Assembly (NCBI GenBank): GCA_011391545.1
Contig: JAABQI010000056.1
Location: forward strand, 1 to 32,344
Direction of reading: 5' to 3'
Length of the DNA: 32,344 nucleotides
Source: Rhodoferax sp.
GTDB lineage: Bacteria > Pseudomonadota > Gammaproteobacteria > Burkholderiales > Burkholderiaceae_C
Part shown: positions 25,008-32,344 of the stretch, piece after piece
Layout of the letters: each line of letters begins with the position of its first letter
How positions within the stretch are numbered: position 1 is the first letter of the stretch
The notes under the pieces: generated by a model
The model's input: only the letters and a program-made list of their open reading frames with translations
Databases searched by the model: none
Told to the model about the DNA's origin: nothing
Made by a program: the position numbers and the translations under genes

Positions 25008-26381
25008 TCAGACAGGCATGGAAGCGTTGATGGCCTGACTCAGGCGCTCTACGATGCGGGCAAGGTCGTCCTCGCTGGCAATGAAAGGCGGGGCCAGCAA
25101 AATGTGGTCGCCGCAACGGCCGTCCACGGTGCCGCCCATCGGGTAAACCATCAGCCCCAGCGCCATCGCCTCGCGCTTGATGCGGGCATGCAACTTAAGC
25201 GCCGGGTCAAACCACTGGCGCGTGGCGCGGTCGGCCACCAGCTCCAGGCCCCAGAACAAACCGCGGCCTCGGATGTCGCCCACATGGGGGTGGTCGGCAA
25301 ACGCTTGGTGCAGCAAGCCGTGCAGGGTCTGGCCGCGCGCCTGCACCTGTGCCACCAGACCGTCGCGCGCGATGACCCGCTGCACCGCCAGCGCCGCCGC
25401 GCAGGCCACGGCATGGCCCAGGTAGGTGTGGCCGTGCTGGAACAGGCCGCTGCCAGCCCGAAACACATCGACCAGTTTCTTCTGGGCCAGTACCGCACCA
25501 ATCGGCTGGTAGCCGCCGCCCAGACCCTTGGCAATGGCCAGCAAATCAGGCGCCACGCCCTCCTGCTCGCAGGCGTGCAGCGAGCCGGTGCGACCCATGC
25601 CGCACATCACCTCATCCAGAATCAGCAAAATGCCGTGGCGGTCGCAAAGCTCCCGGATGGCCTTGAAATAGCCCGGCACGGCGGTCAGCACGCCAGCCGT
25701 GGCGCCACCCACGGTTTCGGCGACAAAGGCCATGACGTTTTCCGGCCCAAGGCGCTCAAAGGCCGCCTCGAGCTCGGCCACCAGTCGCTGGCCATAGGCT
25801 TCTGGCGTTTCATCAGCCGCGCGGTCGCGGTATTCGTAGCAGGGCGCCACATGGGTCACGTCCATCAGCAGGGGCTGGAACTGGGCGCGGCGCCATTCAT
25901 TGCCACCCACCGCCAGCGCACCCAGGGTGTTGCCGTGGTAGCTTTGCCGCCGCGCCACAAAGTGCCGGCGTTGCGGCTGGCCGATCTCGACAAAATACTG
26001 CCGCGCCATCTTGAGCGCCGCCTCCATGGCCTCCGAGCCGCCACTGACAAAGTAGACGTGGCTCATGCCGGGCGGGGCCGACGCGATCAGCACGTCGGCC
26101 AGTTCCTCGGCCACTTCGGTGGTGAAAAAGCTGGTGTGGGCATAGGCCAGCCGGTCGATCTGGGCATGCATGGCGGCCAGCACCTCGGGGTGGCCGTGGC
26201 CCAGGCAGGACACCGCGGCGCCACCGCAGGCGTCCAGGTAGGTCTTGCCGCTGGCGTCGGTCAGTGTGATGCCTTGGCCCGACACGGCCAGCGGCAAATG
26301 GTGCTGCAGCTGGCGGTGAAACACATGGGTGGTTTCGGGATCGATCGCCGTGGCGGGGGGTGGAGTGGTGCTGATGTTCAT
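25008..26381 (-). CDS. Class III PLP-dependent aminotransferase
   Basis: A 457-residue class III aminotransferase (ornithine/omega-amino-acid transaminase fold). Visible motifs are YLDACGGAAVSCLGHGHP, the phosphate-binding SGGSEAMEAALKMARQY (~113-129), SYHGNTLGALAVGG, the PLP-pyridine aspartate in LILDEVMCGMGRTG (Asp256) and the Schiff-base lysine in LAIAKGLGGGYQPIGA (Lys285). The C-terminal DHILLAPPFIASEDDLARIVE block is typical of omega-amino-acid/beta-alanine-type members. The amino donor cannot be fixed from sequence. It is upstream of the TAXI-TRAP genes on the same strand with a 144 bp gap, and divergent from the D-amino-acid aminotransferase-like gene. Confidence 0.93.
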   Translation of the reverse strand: MNISTTPPPATAIDPETTHVFHRQLQHHLPLAVSGQGITLTDASGKTYLDACGGAAVSCLGHGHPEVLAAMHAQIDRLAYAHTSFFTTEVAEELADVLIASAPPGMSHVYFVSGGSEAMEAALKMARQYFVEIGQPQRRHFVARRQSYHGNTLGALAVGGNEWRRAQFQPLLMDVTHVAPCYEYRDRAADETPEAYGQRLVAELEAAFERLGPENVMAFVAETVGGATAGVLTAVPGYFKAIRELCDRHGILLILDEVMCGMGRTGSLHACEQEGVAPDLLAIAKGLGGGYQPIGAVLAQKKLVDVFRAGSGLFQHGHTYLGHAVACAAALAVQRVIARDGLVAQVQARGQTLHGLLHQAFADHPHVGDIRGRGLFWGLELVADRATRQWFDPALKLHARIKREAMALGLMVYPMGGTVDGRCGDHILLAPPFIASEDDLARIVERLSQAINASMPV

Positions 26382-26404
26382 GGTGGTGTGGGGGTGACGG
26401 TGTA

Positions 26405-26428
26405 AGTGGGCAAGTGGGCAAGTTGGGC
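26405..26428. repeat. Short direct repeat in the divergent aminotransferase promoter region
   Basis: Two exact tandem copies of AGTGGGCA (26405-26412, 26413-26420), then a degenerate AGTTGGGC. It may be slippage of low-complexity sequence or repeated half-sites. Confidence 0.35.
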
Positions 26429-26539
26429 GTGGGGCAAAAATCGGCGGCGCTGAAAACCGACAAGTTCTTCGAATAGTATAAAAACACTGGTTTCAGGTCC
26501 AGCACGATTTACCTCACCGGACTTACGCATAATTCACCC

Positions 26540-27430
26540 ATGACTACTTTACCTCCCCTGCCTTGTTACCTCAACGGTGCGTTCACCCTGCTGCCCGATG
26601 CCAAGATCAGCGTGATGGACCGCGGCTTTATTTTTGGCGACGGCGTCTATGAGGTGGTGCCAGCCTATGGCGGCCGGTTGTTCCGCTTTGCCGAGCACAT
26701 GGCCCGGCTTGACCGCAGCCTGGCCGAGTTGCGCATCGCCAACCCGCTGACGCACGCCCAGTGGGCCGACGTCGCCAGGCAATTGATGACGACTTATGCC
26801 ACCTCCAAAGGCGTTGGCGCCGATGCGCTTGACCAGCTGATCTACATCCAGATCACGCGCGGCGTGGCCATGCGCGACCATGTGATGCCCACCGACATCA
26901 CGCCCACCGTGTTTGTCATGACCAACACCATGAAGCTGCCCACCGAGGCGCAGCGCAGCCAGGGCGTGGCCTGCGTCACGGCCGACGACTTCCGCTGGGA
27001 CAAAGCCCACATCAAGAGCACCAGCCTGCTGGGCGCGGTGTTTGCGCGCCAGATCAGCTTTGATGCCGGCGCCCTGGAAACCGTGATGTTCCGCGATGGC
27101 TTTTTGAGTGAAGCCGCCGCCAGCAACGTCTGGGTGGTCAAGGATGGCAAGGTGCTGGGCACGCCCAAAGACAATCTGGTTTTAGAGGGCATTCGCTACG
27201 GCCTGATCGAGGAAATTTGCCGCGCCCGTGGCATCCCGTTCGAGTTGCGCCGCGTAAGCCCGGAAGAAGTGAAGAACGCCGACGAGTTGCTGCTGTCATC
27301 GGCCACCAAGGAAGTGCTGCCCGTGACCCTGCTGGATGGCGAGCCTGTGGGCAGCGGCCAACCCGGCCCGGTTTACGCGCAATTGTTTGCAGGCTACCTT
27401 GAAGCCAAGGCGCAATCGCGCCAGCCTTGA
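26540..27430 (+). CDS. D-amino-acid aminotransferase-type class IV PLP enzyme
   Basis: A 296-residue fold-type IV aminotransferase. It has the N-terminal CYLNGAFTLLPDAKISVMDRGFIFGDGVYEVVPAYGGRLFRF block typical of D-alanine transaminases and branched-chain relatives, the catalytic lysine in KAHIKSTSLLGAV (Lys159), FLSEAAASNVWVVKDG with the Glu contacting the PLP pyridine nitrogen, and a C-terminal LLLSSATKEVLPVTLLDG segment. The spacing and RGF/YEVVP wording favour D-amino-acid aminotransferase, which makes D-glutamate from 2-oxoglutarate using D-alanine. Aminodeoxychorismate lyase or IlvE are less likely. A TATAAA-like -10 lies ~60 bp upstream. Confidence 0.9.
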   Translation: MTTLPPLPCYLNGAFTLLPDAKISVMDRGFIFGDGVYEVVPAYGGRLFRFAEHMARLDRSLAELRIANPLTHAQWADVARQLMTTYATSKGVGADALDQLIYIQITRGVAMRDHVMPTDITPTVFVMTNTMKLPTEAQRSQGVACVTADDFRWDKAHIKSTSLLGAVFARQISFDAGALETVMFRDGFLSEAAASNVWVVKDGKVLGTPKDNLVLEGIRYGLIEEICRARGIPFELRRVSPEEVKNADELLLSSATKEVLPVTLLDGEPVGSGQPGPVYAQLFAGYLEAKAQSRQP

Positions 27431-27477
27431 TCTGCCACGGCATTCGTCCCAAGTCGTCGCGCCGGACAGGCAGACAA

Positions 27478-27511
27478 TAAAAAACCCTACTACCGGTAAG
27501 TAGCAGGGTTC
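27478..27511 (-). terminator. Rho-independent terminator after tRNA-Phe
   Basis: On the minus strand AACCCT-G-CTAC pairs with GTAG-T-AGGGTT around a six-base loop (one mismatch), directly followed by TTTTTTATT. It lies 15 bp beyond the tRNA 3' end. Confidence 0.85.
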
Positions 27512-27525
27512 AAAGATGGGTTGTT

Positions 27526-27601
27526 TGGTGGCCCGGGGCGGAATCGAACCACCGACACAAGGATTTTCAATCCTCTGCTCTACCGACTGAGCTACCAGGC
27601 C
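27526..27601 (-). tRNA. tRNA-Phe (GAA)
   Basis: A 76-nt cloverleaf with encoded 3' CCA. The acceptor stem GGCCTGG/CCGGGCC has one T-G pair. The D-arm is GCTCAGTCGGTAGAGC and the anticodon loop is TTGAAAA (anticodon GAA). The T-arm is GGTGG-TTCGATT-CCGCC and the discriminator base is A. It lies 55 bp after the response-regulator gene on the same strand and is followed by its own terminator. Confidence 0.97.
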
Positions 27602-27656
27602 TAAGCGGCGTATTCTAGCAGCGCAAAGCGACGTTTTGAGTCGCAGGTTTGATTTT

Positions 27657-28328
27657 TCAGCCGCGTTTGCGCGTCAGGTCAACGCCCAGTTGCTTGAGCT
27701 TGCGGTACAGGTGGGTGCGCTCGAGCCCGGTCTTTTCTGCGACACGGGTCATGGAGCCATTTTCCTTGCCCAGGTGAAACTCAAAATAGGCTTTTTCATA
27801 TTCATCGCGACCTTCCCGCAGTGGCTTGTCAAGCATGAAACTTTGCGTCACCTGCAGGGCAGGCACGGGCGCCAGTTCAACCACACTGATGGGCATGTCG
27901 GCCAGCGCCACCGTTCCTTTGTTCGCGCCCATCGACGGCATGGACTGGGTCAATTTGCGCAGCGCGCCGCGGGTCAATCCCTGTTCAACGGCCTTGAGCA
28001 ATTTTTGCAGGGTGATCGGTTTTTCCAGAAAAGCCAAGGCGCCAATGCGGGTGGCCTCGACTGCGGTGTCGATAGTGGCATGACCGCTCATCATGATCAC
28101 GGGCATGGTCAGAACGCCCGCGGTGGACCATTCCTTGAGCAAGGTGACGCCGTCGGTGTCGGGCATCCAGATGTCGAGCAGGACCAGATCGGGCGCTTCG
28201 CGCAGGCGTGCGGCGCGCGCCTGCGCGGCGTTTTCGGCCAACTCGACGGTGTGGCCTTCGTCATTGAGAATCTCACACAGCAGATCGCGAATGCCAAGTT
28301 CGTCGTCCACTACCAGAATGTTAGCCAT
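27657..28328 (-). CDS. NtrX-like response regulator lacking the AAA+ domain (receiver + Fis-type HTH)
   Basis: A 223-residue response regulator. The receiver domain (1-~120) has the acidic pair Asp8-Asp9, phosphoacceptor Asp52 (LVLLDIWMPD), Ser81 and Lys103. A ~65-residue linker follows. Residues ~178-218 are a Fis-type helix-turn-helix (MTRVAEKTGLERTHLYRKLKQLGVDL) closely resembling the NtrX C-terminus. The central sigma54-interacting ATPase of classical NtrX is absent, so the protein cannot activate sigma54 promoters by the usual mechanism and probably acts as a repressor or sigma70-type activator. It lies 41 bp after the NtrY-like kinase gene, its cognate sensor. Confidence 0.92.
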   Translation of the reverse strand: MANILVVDDELGIRDLLCEILNDEGHTVELAENAAQARAARLREAPDLVLLDIWMPDTDGVTLLKEWSTAGVLTMPVIMMSGHATIDTAVEATRIGALAFLEKPITLQKLLKAVEQGLTRGALRKLTQSMPSMGANKGTVALADMPISVVELAPVPALQVTQSFMLDKPLREGRDEYEKAYFEFHLGKENGSMTRVAEKTGLERTHLYRKLKQLGVDLTRKRG

Positions 28329-28369
28329 GTACTTGTAGTTCCCTTGAAAGTGCTGTCAGCGAAGTCACC

Positions 28370-30658
28370 TCAAATCATCCGAGGCTTTGTCGCCTGCTCA
28401 ACCGCGAATGATAACGACACTTGCGCTCCGACGATCGTGTCGTGCTCCAGCCGGTTCGAGATCGCCACCCGGCTGGCATGCTCATCCGCAATTTTCTTGA
28501 CCACCGCCAGGCCCAGTCCGGTGCCCTTGTCCTTGGTCGTCACATAGGGTTCGAACGCCCTTTTCAAAATGTGGTCCGGAAACCCGGTGCCGTAGTCCGA
28601 TACCACCAGGCGAACACGGCGTGAACTGGCCTGCCATTGGGTCTTGATCAGCACCGCATGATCGGCATCCGCATGCCCGGCGCTTAAGGTGGCATCCTGC
28701 GCGTTTTGCAGCAGGTTGTGCAGCACCTGGCGCAATTGCTGGGCATCGCCCATGATGGCGGGGCAATCGGGGTCGAGTTCGGTCTTGACAGGCACTTGTT
28801 CCAGGTCGTCGGCGTACAGGTGCAGGACGTCCGCCACCAGGTCGTTGAGGCTGACCGGCTGGAGATCGGCCGCCGGCAAGCGCGCGTAATCGCGGAACTC
28901 ATTGACCAGGCGCTTCATGGCATCGACCTGATCGACAATCGTTTTCACTGATTTGGTCAGCATGGCCTGCTCGGTGGCGCCCAGCTTGCCATTGAGTTTC
29001 ATTTCCAGTCGCTCGGCTGACAGTTGGATGGGCGTGAGCGGATTCTTGATTTCGTGCGCCAGGCGCCGTGCCACTTCGCCCCAGGCCTGCGCCCGCTGGG
29101 CAGAAACGATTTCTGAAATGTCGTCAAACACCAGCAAGCGCTGCTCACCCGGCAGGGCGGCACCGCGTGTCACCAGGGTAATCACATCGTTGGGCGGATG
29201 GCCGCTTTGGGCCCGGCCGATCCCGCCCAATTCAAAGGACTGCTGCCAATGGTCCAGCGTGCGCTCGCTGTGCGCGCTGAAAAAATTGTCGAACTGCTCT
29301 TGCACCTGCTGGCCAAAGCTCTGCAATTCCTCCACCTCGGCCAGCGGCTGGCCCAGGTGCGCGGCCATCGGCACCCGCAAAATACGGGTGGCACCGGGGT
29401 TGGCGGCGCAGATCACCCCGTTGGCGTCGAGCACCATGACGCCAGCGGTCAGATTGTCCAGAATGGTTTGCAGATTGGCGTGCGCCGCGCTGACCTGCGC
29501 CATGCTGGCCTGCACCGCTTGGCGCGCCTCGGCAAGCTGCTGCGTCATTTGTGAGAAGGAGCGGGTCAGCCCGTCCAATTCGTCGGTGCCACGTAGAAAT
29601 GCCTTGGGGGTCAGGTCACCAGCGGCCACTTCACGCACGCCATCGGCCAGCAGCAGCAGGGGCCGGGCCAGCTGGTTGCCAATCACCACGGCCAGCAGCA
29701 CGGCGCCAAAAACCGCCATGAACAAGCTCAGCGTGAGCGTGCCAATGTACATGCGACGCAAGCCATCGCGGGCCAGCGCGCGCTCCTGGTATTCACGGTT
29801 GGCCTGGGTCACCGCCAGGGCGTTTGCCACCAGCGTCTCGGGAAGCGCCTTGATGGCCAGCAGATAGCGCGGCTCGTTGAAAGTCCCCAGTTCATTGCTG
29901 ATGACGATGGCCATGGCCTTGATGCGGGCCTGCTCTGCGCTGCCCAGAACGGCATCGTCCAGCCCCTCGATCCAGGTGACGACGCGCTTTTCGCGCGCCG
30001 CCCGAAACTGCTGTGCGTTGGGCAGCTCGGGATTGAGCTGGTAGCGCGACTGACCGGCCGCCGCGATCAGGCGGCCGGAGGTGCCCCACAAGATCAAATC
30101 GTCGGCGCCCATGGCATCTCGCGCGCGCTCGAGCGGCAGGGCGGCACTGACATCGGGCGTGTCGGACAGCCCGACGGCGCCGGCGCGGACCTTGCCAGCC
30201 AGATCAGCCGACAAGGTCTCCAGCGTGGTGCGGCCCAGATTCAGGCCAGCGTCCAGCGCGCCCTCCACTTCGACATCGAACCAGCTCTCGATGGAACGCG
30301 TGACAAACTGGTATGACACGACGTAGATCAGCACGCCAGGCGCAAAGCCGGCCAGGGCAAAGATGGCAGCCAGCTTGACCAGCAGACGGCTGCCAAATTT
30401 CTTCTGCACCAGGCGCCTGATCAAGCGCACCGCGATCCAGGTGATGACCAGCAGCAGCAGCACCGCCACCACCACATTCACGGCGAAAATACGGGCATAG
30501 TTTTGCTCGTACAGGTCGCGGTTGGTGGTGGCCTGGGTCAATAAAAAAAGCAGGATCAGGCCAATGAACGCCATCACGACCAGACCCAGCCCGAGCAACC
30601 AGCGCACCGTTCTGGAATGTTTGTCAGTCGTGACGGTGGCTCTGGACAGCAGCTTCAT
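28370..30658 (-). CDS. ntrY: NtrY-like membrane sensor histidine kinase
   Basis: A 762-residue inner-membrane kinase. Two N-terminal helices (~21-42 and 57-80) and a third (~93-118) precede a ~185-residue probably periplasmic sensor region, then a helix at ~305-328. HAMP spans ~328-380 and PAS ~393-515. The phosphorylated His535 is in the H-box AHEIKNPLTPIQLSAERL. The ATPase domain has the N-box HNLLQNAQDA, DYGTGFP and GTGLGLAVV. The architecture matches NtrY, with the NtrX-like regulator next to it. The ATG overlaps the DUF4390 stop (ATGA). The signal is unknown; a link to nitrogen or redox state is inferred from NtrY studies only. Confidence 0.93.
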   Translation of the reverse strand: MKLLSRATVTTDKHSRTVRWLLGLGLVVMAFIGLILLFLLTQATTNRDLYEQNYARIFAVNVVVAVLLLLVITWIAVRLIRRLVQKKFGSRLLVKLAAIFALAGFAPGVLIYVVSYQFVTRSIESWFDVEVEGALDAGLNLGRTTLETLSADLAGKVRAGAVGLSDTPDVSAALPLERARDAMGADDLILWGTSGRLIAAAGQSRYQLNPELPNAQQFRAAREKRVVTWIEGLDDAVLGSAEQARIKAMAIVISNELGTFNEPRYLLAIKALPETLVANALAVTQANREYQERALARDGLRRMYIGTLTLSLFMAVFGAVLLAVVIGNQLARPLLLLADGVREVAAGDLTPKAFLRGTDELDGLTRSFSQMTQQLAEARQAVQASMAQVSAAHANLQTILDNLTAGVMVLDANGVICAANPGATRILRVPMAAHLGQPLAEVEELQSFGQQVQEQFDNFFSAHSERTLDHWQQSFELGGIGRAQSGHPPNDVITLVTRGAALPGEQRLLVFDDISEIVSAQRAQAWGEVARRLAHEIKNPLTPIQLSAERLEMKLNGKLGATEQAMLTKSVKTIVDQVDAMKRLVNEFRDYARLPAADLQPVSLNDLVADVLHLYADDLEQVPVKTELDPDCPAIMGDAQQLRQVLHNLLQNAQDATLSAGHADADHAVLIKTQWQASSRRVRLVVSDYGTGFPDHILKRAFEPYVTTKDKGTGLGLAVVKKIADEHASRVAISNRLEHDTIVGAQVSLSFAVEQATKPRMI

Positions 30659-31287
30659 TGGCCCAACTCGGCGTCAAGGACCTGCTCTTTGCTTAACTCC
30701 ACGGACCAGCCCGATTGGCCCAGTGTGCCAATCTGCAGGGGCCGGGGCAGTTGGGCCAGATCGAGCCAGAACCGGAAATCGACAATGTGCCGTCCATCTG
30801 CCGCCAGGTTGGCGGCGTCGGCAATCTTCCATCTGGAAATGCGGCGCACAGCAGTGAGCGCCTCGCTCCAGGATTCAAAATTCTGGTTCAACGAAAGGCC
30901 AAGTTCCGCTTCGACGATCTGGCCGGAAATGATGTTGAGCCGCCACTGGCGCGTCAAGGGCTGATAAGCCAGACGAAACTGGCGCCTGGCTGTGGCCACT
31001 GTTTTATTGGTCCAGTACCAGCGCTCGCGCAACACGTCGGCTTCGGCCACAAAATAAATCGGGATGCCTTTGTGCAGCGCATCGACCACCGCGGGCGACA
31101 ACTCGAATTCAAGCTGGGTGGAAAGCCAGAGCGCGTCATCGGTCCGCTCCAGGCGCAATGACAGCTCTGCGTCAGAAGACGGCGCCTGTGCCAGCGCCAC
31201 ACTGAAGCCCAGCACAGCCGCAGCCAGCCAGCCCAGCAGCACACTAGGCAGCGGATTTTTCCAGCAGCGCGTAATAAAAACCATCAT
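30655..31287 (-). CDS. DUF4390 domain-containing exported protein
   Basis: About 210 residues. An N-terminal signal peptide or anchor (MMVFITRCWKNPLPSVLLGWLAAAVLGFSVALAQA) precedes a mostly beta-strand DUF4390 domain with ELSLRLERTDDALWLSTQLEFELSPAVVDALHKGIPIYFVAEADV and WYWTNKTVATARRQFRLAYQPLTRQWRL. The function is unknown; betaproteobacterial copies sit between rsmB and ntrY as here. Starts at 31308, 31287 or 31284 are possible, all inside the 3' end of rsmB; 31287 gives a good signal peptide. The stop overlaps the ntrY ATG, suggesting an NtrY accessory role in the periplasm (inference). Confidence 0.82.
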   Translation of the reverse strand: MMVFITRCWKNPLPSVLLGWLAAAVLGFSVALAQAPSSDAELSLRLERTDDALWLSTQLEFELSPAVVDALHKGIPIYFVAEADVLRERWYWTNKTVATARRQFRLAYQPLTRQWRLNIISGQIVEAELGLSLNQNFESWSEALTAVRRISRWKIADAANLAADGRHIVDFRFWLDLAQLPRPLQIGTLGQSGWSVELSKEQVLDAELGQ

Positions 31288-32344
31288 GCTCACGGTTTGG
31301 ATTGTCATCGACACCCGGCCATTGCGCGACCTGGCCTGGCAACAAATGCCCGGGTGATGGCAATAAAGTGGCCTTATTGTTGTTGCCAAGGAACGCATTG
31401 ATTTGGTCTTGCCCCTCGGCACGAAAGACCGAACAGGTGGCATACAGCAAGCGGCCACCGGGTTTGAGCAAGGGCCACAAAACCCCCAGCAGGCGGGCTT
31501 GCTGTTTGGCGAGTTGTGGCACATCGGTGGGGCGGCGCAGCCAGCGGATGTCGGGGTGGCGGCGCACCACGCCTGAGCCGGAACAGGGCGCGTCGAGCAA
31601 GATCGCGTCAAAGGGCTGGCCCTGCCACCAGGACGGCAGATCAGCCGCATCGGCGGCCACAACCTGGGCTGTGAGCCCAAGGCGCTGCAGGTTGTCGTGA
31701 ACGCGCTGGCAACGCGCGGCGTCGATGTCGAGCGCGGTGACCGCCACGTCGGCAAACTCCAGCAAATGCGCCGTTTTTCCGCCCGGCGCGGCGCAGGCGT
31801 CGAGCACCTGCAATGGCGTCTGGCCGCGCAAACCCGTCAACAGCAGGGGCACGGCCCACTGCGCGGCGCTGTCCTGCACCGACACCAGACCTTCGGCAAA
31901 TCCGGGGATCTGCTGCACCGCGCTGGCGTGCTGCAACACCACACCCGCCAGACCCAAGGGCTGGGCCGCCAGGCCCGCGGCCTGAAGCTTTTTGAGGTAG
32001 TCGGCCACACTGATGCGCCGGGTGTTGACGCGCAACACCATCGGCGCCTGGGCGTTGTTGGCCTCCAGAATGGCTTGCCACTGCGCCGGCCACTCGGCCT
32101 GCATCTGGGCCAGCCACCAGGCCGGGTGGTTCCAGCGCGCCACCGGGTCCTGCGCGGTCTGTGCCAGAAGTGCCGCCTGCTCGCGCAAAAAACGCCGCAA
32201 ACAGGCATTGATAAAACCAGCTTGTGCTCTCAGAGTCGGTGTTTTCTTAGCGGCTTCCACCGTCTGGTTGACCAGGGTGAACGCGTCATAAGGCGCATCG
32301 GATTCCTGCGACAGCAAGGCCAGCGCGGTGCACAACAAGGCATC
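31244..32344 (-). CDS. rsmB: 16S rRNA (cytosine-967-C5)-methyltransferase RsmB (5' end outside window)
   Basis: At least 366 residues of RsmB (Sun/Fmu), which methylates C967 of 16S rRNA using AdoMet. The N-terminal NusB-like RNA-binding domain is partly visible (ALALLSQESDAPYDAFTLVNQTVEAAK...INACLRRFLRE). The methyltransferase domain has VLDACAAPGGKTAHLLE (AdoMet loop), the ALDIDAARCQRVHDNLQRLGL block, the catalytic DAPCSGSGVVRRHPDIRW and the second cysteine motif LLYATCSVFRAEGQ. The frame is open to the window edge, with the start beyond it. The 3' end overlaps the DUF4390 gene by ~44 bases, suggesting an operon with ntrY and the ntrX-like gene. Confidence 0.95.
   Translation of the reverse strand, partial: DALLCTALALLSQESDAPYDAFTLVNQTVEAAKKTPTLRAQAGFINACLRRFLREQAALLAQTAQDPVARWNHPAWWLAQMQAEWPAQWQAILEANNAQAPMVLRVNTRRISVADYLKKLQAAGLAAQPLGLAGVVLQHASAVQQIPGFAEGLVSVQDSAAQWAVPLLLTGLRGQTPLQVLDACAAPGGKTAHLLEFADVAVTALDIDAARCQRVHDNLQRLGLTAQVVAADAADLPSWWQGQPFDAILLDAPCSGSGVVRRHPDIRWLRRPTDVPQLAKQQARLLGVLWPLLKPGGRLLYATCSVFRAEGQDQINAFLGNNNKATLLPSPGHLLPGQVAQWPGVDDNPNREHDGFYYALLEKSAA

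Noticed and set aside
24984-26405. Plus-strand open frame of 473 codons opposite the class III aminotransferase
   Set aside because: Longer than the real gene but His/Gln/Gly/Arg-rich with no domain; PLP motifs including Lys285 are on the minus strand.
26405-26428. Tandem AGTGGGCA units as a possible CRISPR or iteron
   Set aside because: Only two exact 8-bp units and a degenerate third, with no spacers and no replication genes nearby.
28953-29867. Plus-strand open frame of 304 codons opposite ntrY
   Set aside because: Ser/Arg/Cys-rich shadow frame; the kinase H-box and PAS region lie on the minus strand.

Overview
The window is a high-GC chromosomal segment, most likely from a betaproteobacterium of the order Burkholderiales (Comamonadaceae-like, e.g. 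Rhodoferax/Polaromonas type). This rests on the gene set and order (rsmB - DUF4390 - ntrY - ntrX-like; glnK-amtB beside comM; glcEF), the codon bias and the TAXI-type TRAP transporter. I see no phage, insertion sequence or CRISPR array. The organism assignment is inference from gene content, not a database match.

Layout. 1-1239: 3' part of metH. 1269-4089: an MFS transporter and comM, both on the minus strand. 4090-4410: regulatory region with a candidate NtrC site, a degenerate interspersed-repeat remnant and a well-spaced sigma54 promoter that should drive glnK-amtB (4411-6201), closed by a rho-independent terminator. 6316-8767 (minus): a LysR regulator, hutG and a small membrane-anchored retropepsin-like protease in one probable operon. 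8885-10692 (plus, divergent): a DAO-family FAD oxidoreductase overlapping a hutD homologue by one base. 10756-15131 (minus): a tight four-gene glnT-glxB-glxC-glxD cluster, homologous to gmaS-mgsABC of the N-methylglutamate pathway, with a divergent XRE-cupin regulator (15185-15814) and then an SMP-30 lactonase. 17002-18005: a YqjD/YqjE/YqjK-like stress membrane-protein trio. 18122-20565: glcE-glcF. 20567-24863 (minus): TAXI receptor, terminator-like hairpin, fused TRAP permease and an Asp/Glu racemase-family protein, in transcription order. 25008-27430: divergent class III aminotransferase and D-amino-acid aminotransferase-type enzyme. 27526-27601: tRNA-Phe(GAA). 27657-32344 (minus): rsmB (partial), a DUF4390 protein, an NtrY-like kinase and an NtrX-like regulator lacking the AAA+ domain.

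The recurring theme is nitrogen and amino-acid metabolism: ammonium sensing and uptake (GlnK-AmtB), a glutamine-synthetase-like/glutamate-synthase-like module, orphan hut genes, transaminases, a possible amino-acid or carboxylate TRAP system, and an NtrYX-type two-component pair. The most interesting region is 6.3-16.9 kb. There a GlnT/GmaS-GlxBCD/MgsABC module lies beside an amine-type FAD oxidoreductase, without the usual heterotetrameric N-methylglutamate dehydrogenase genes and with hutD and hutG but no other hut genes in the window.
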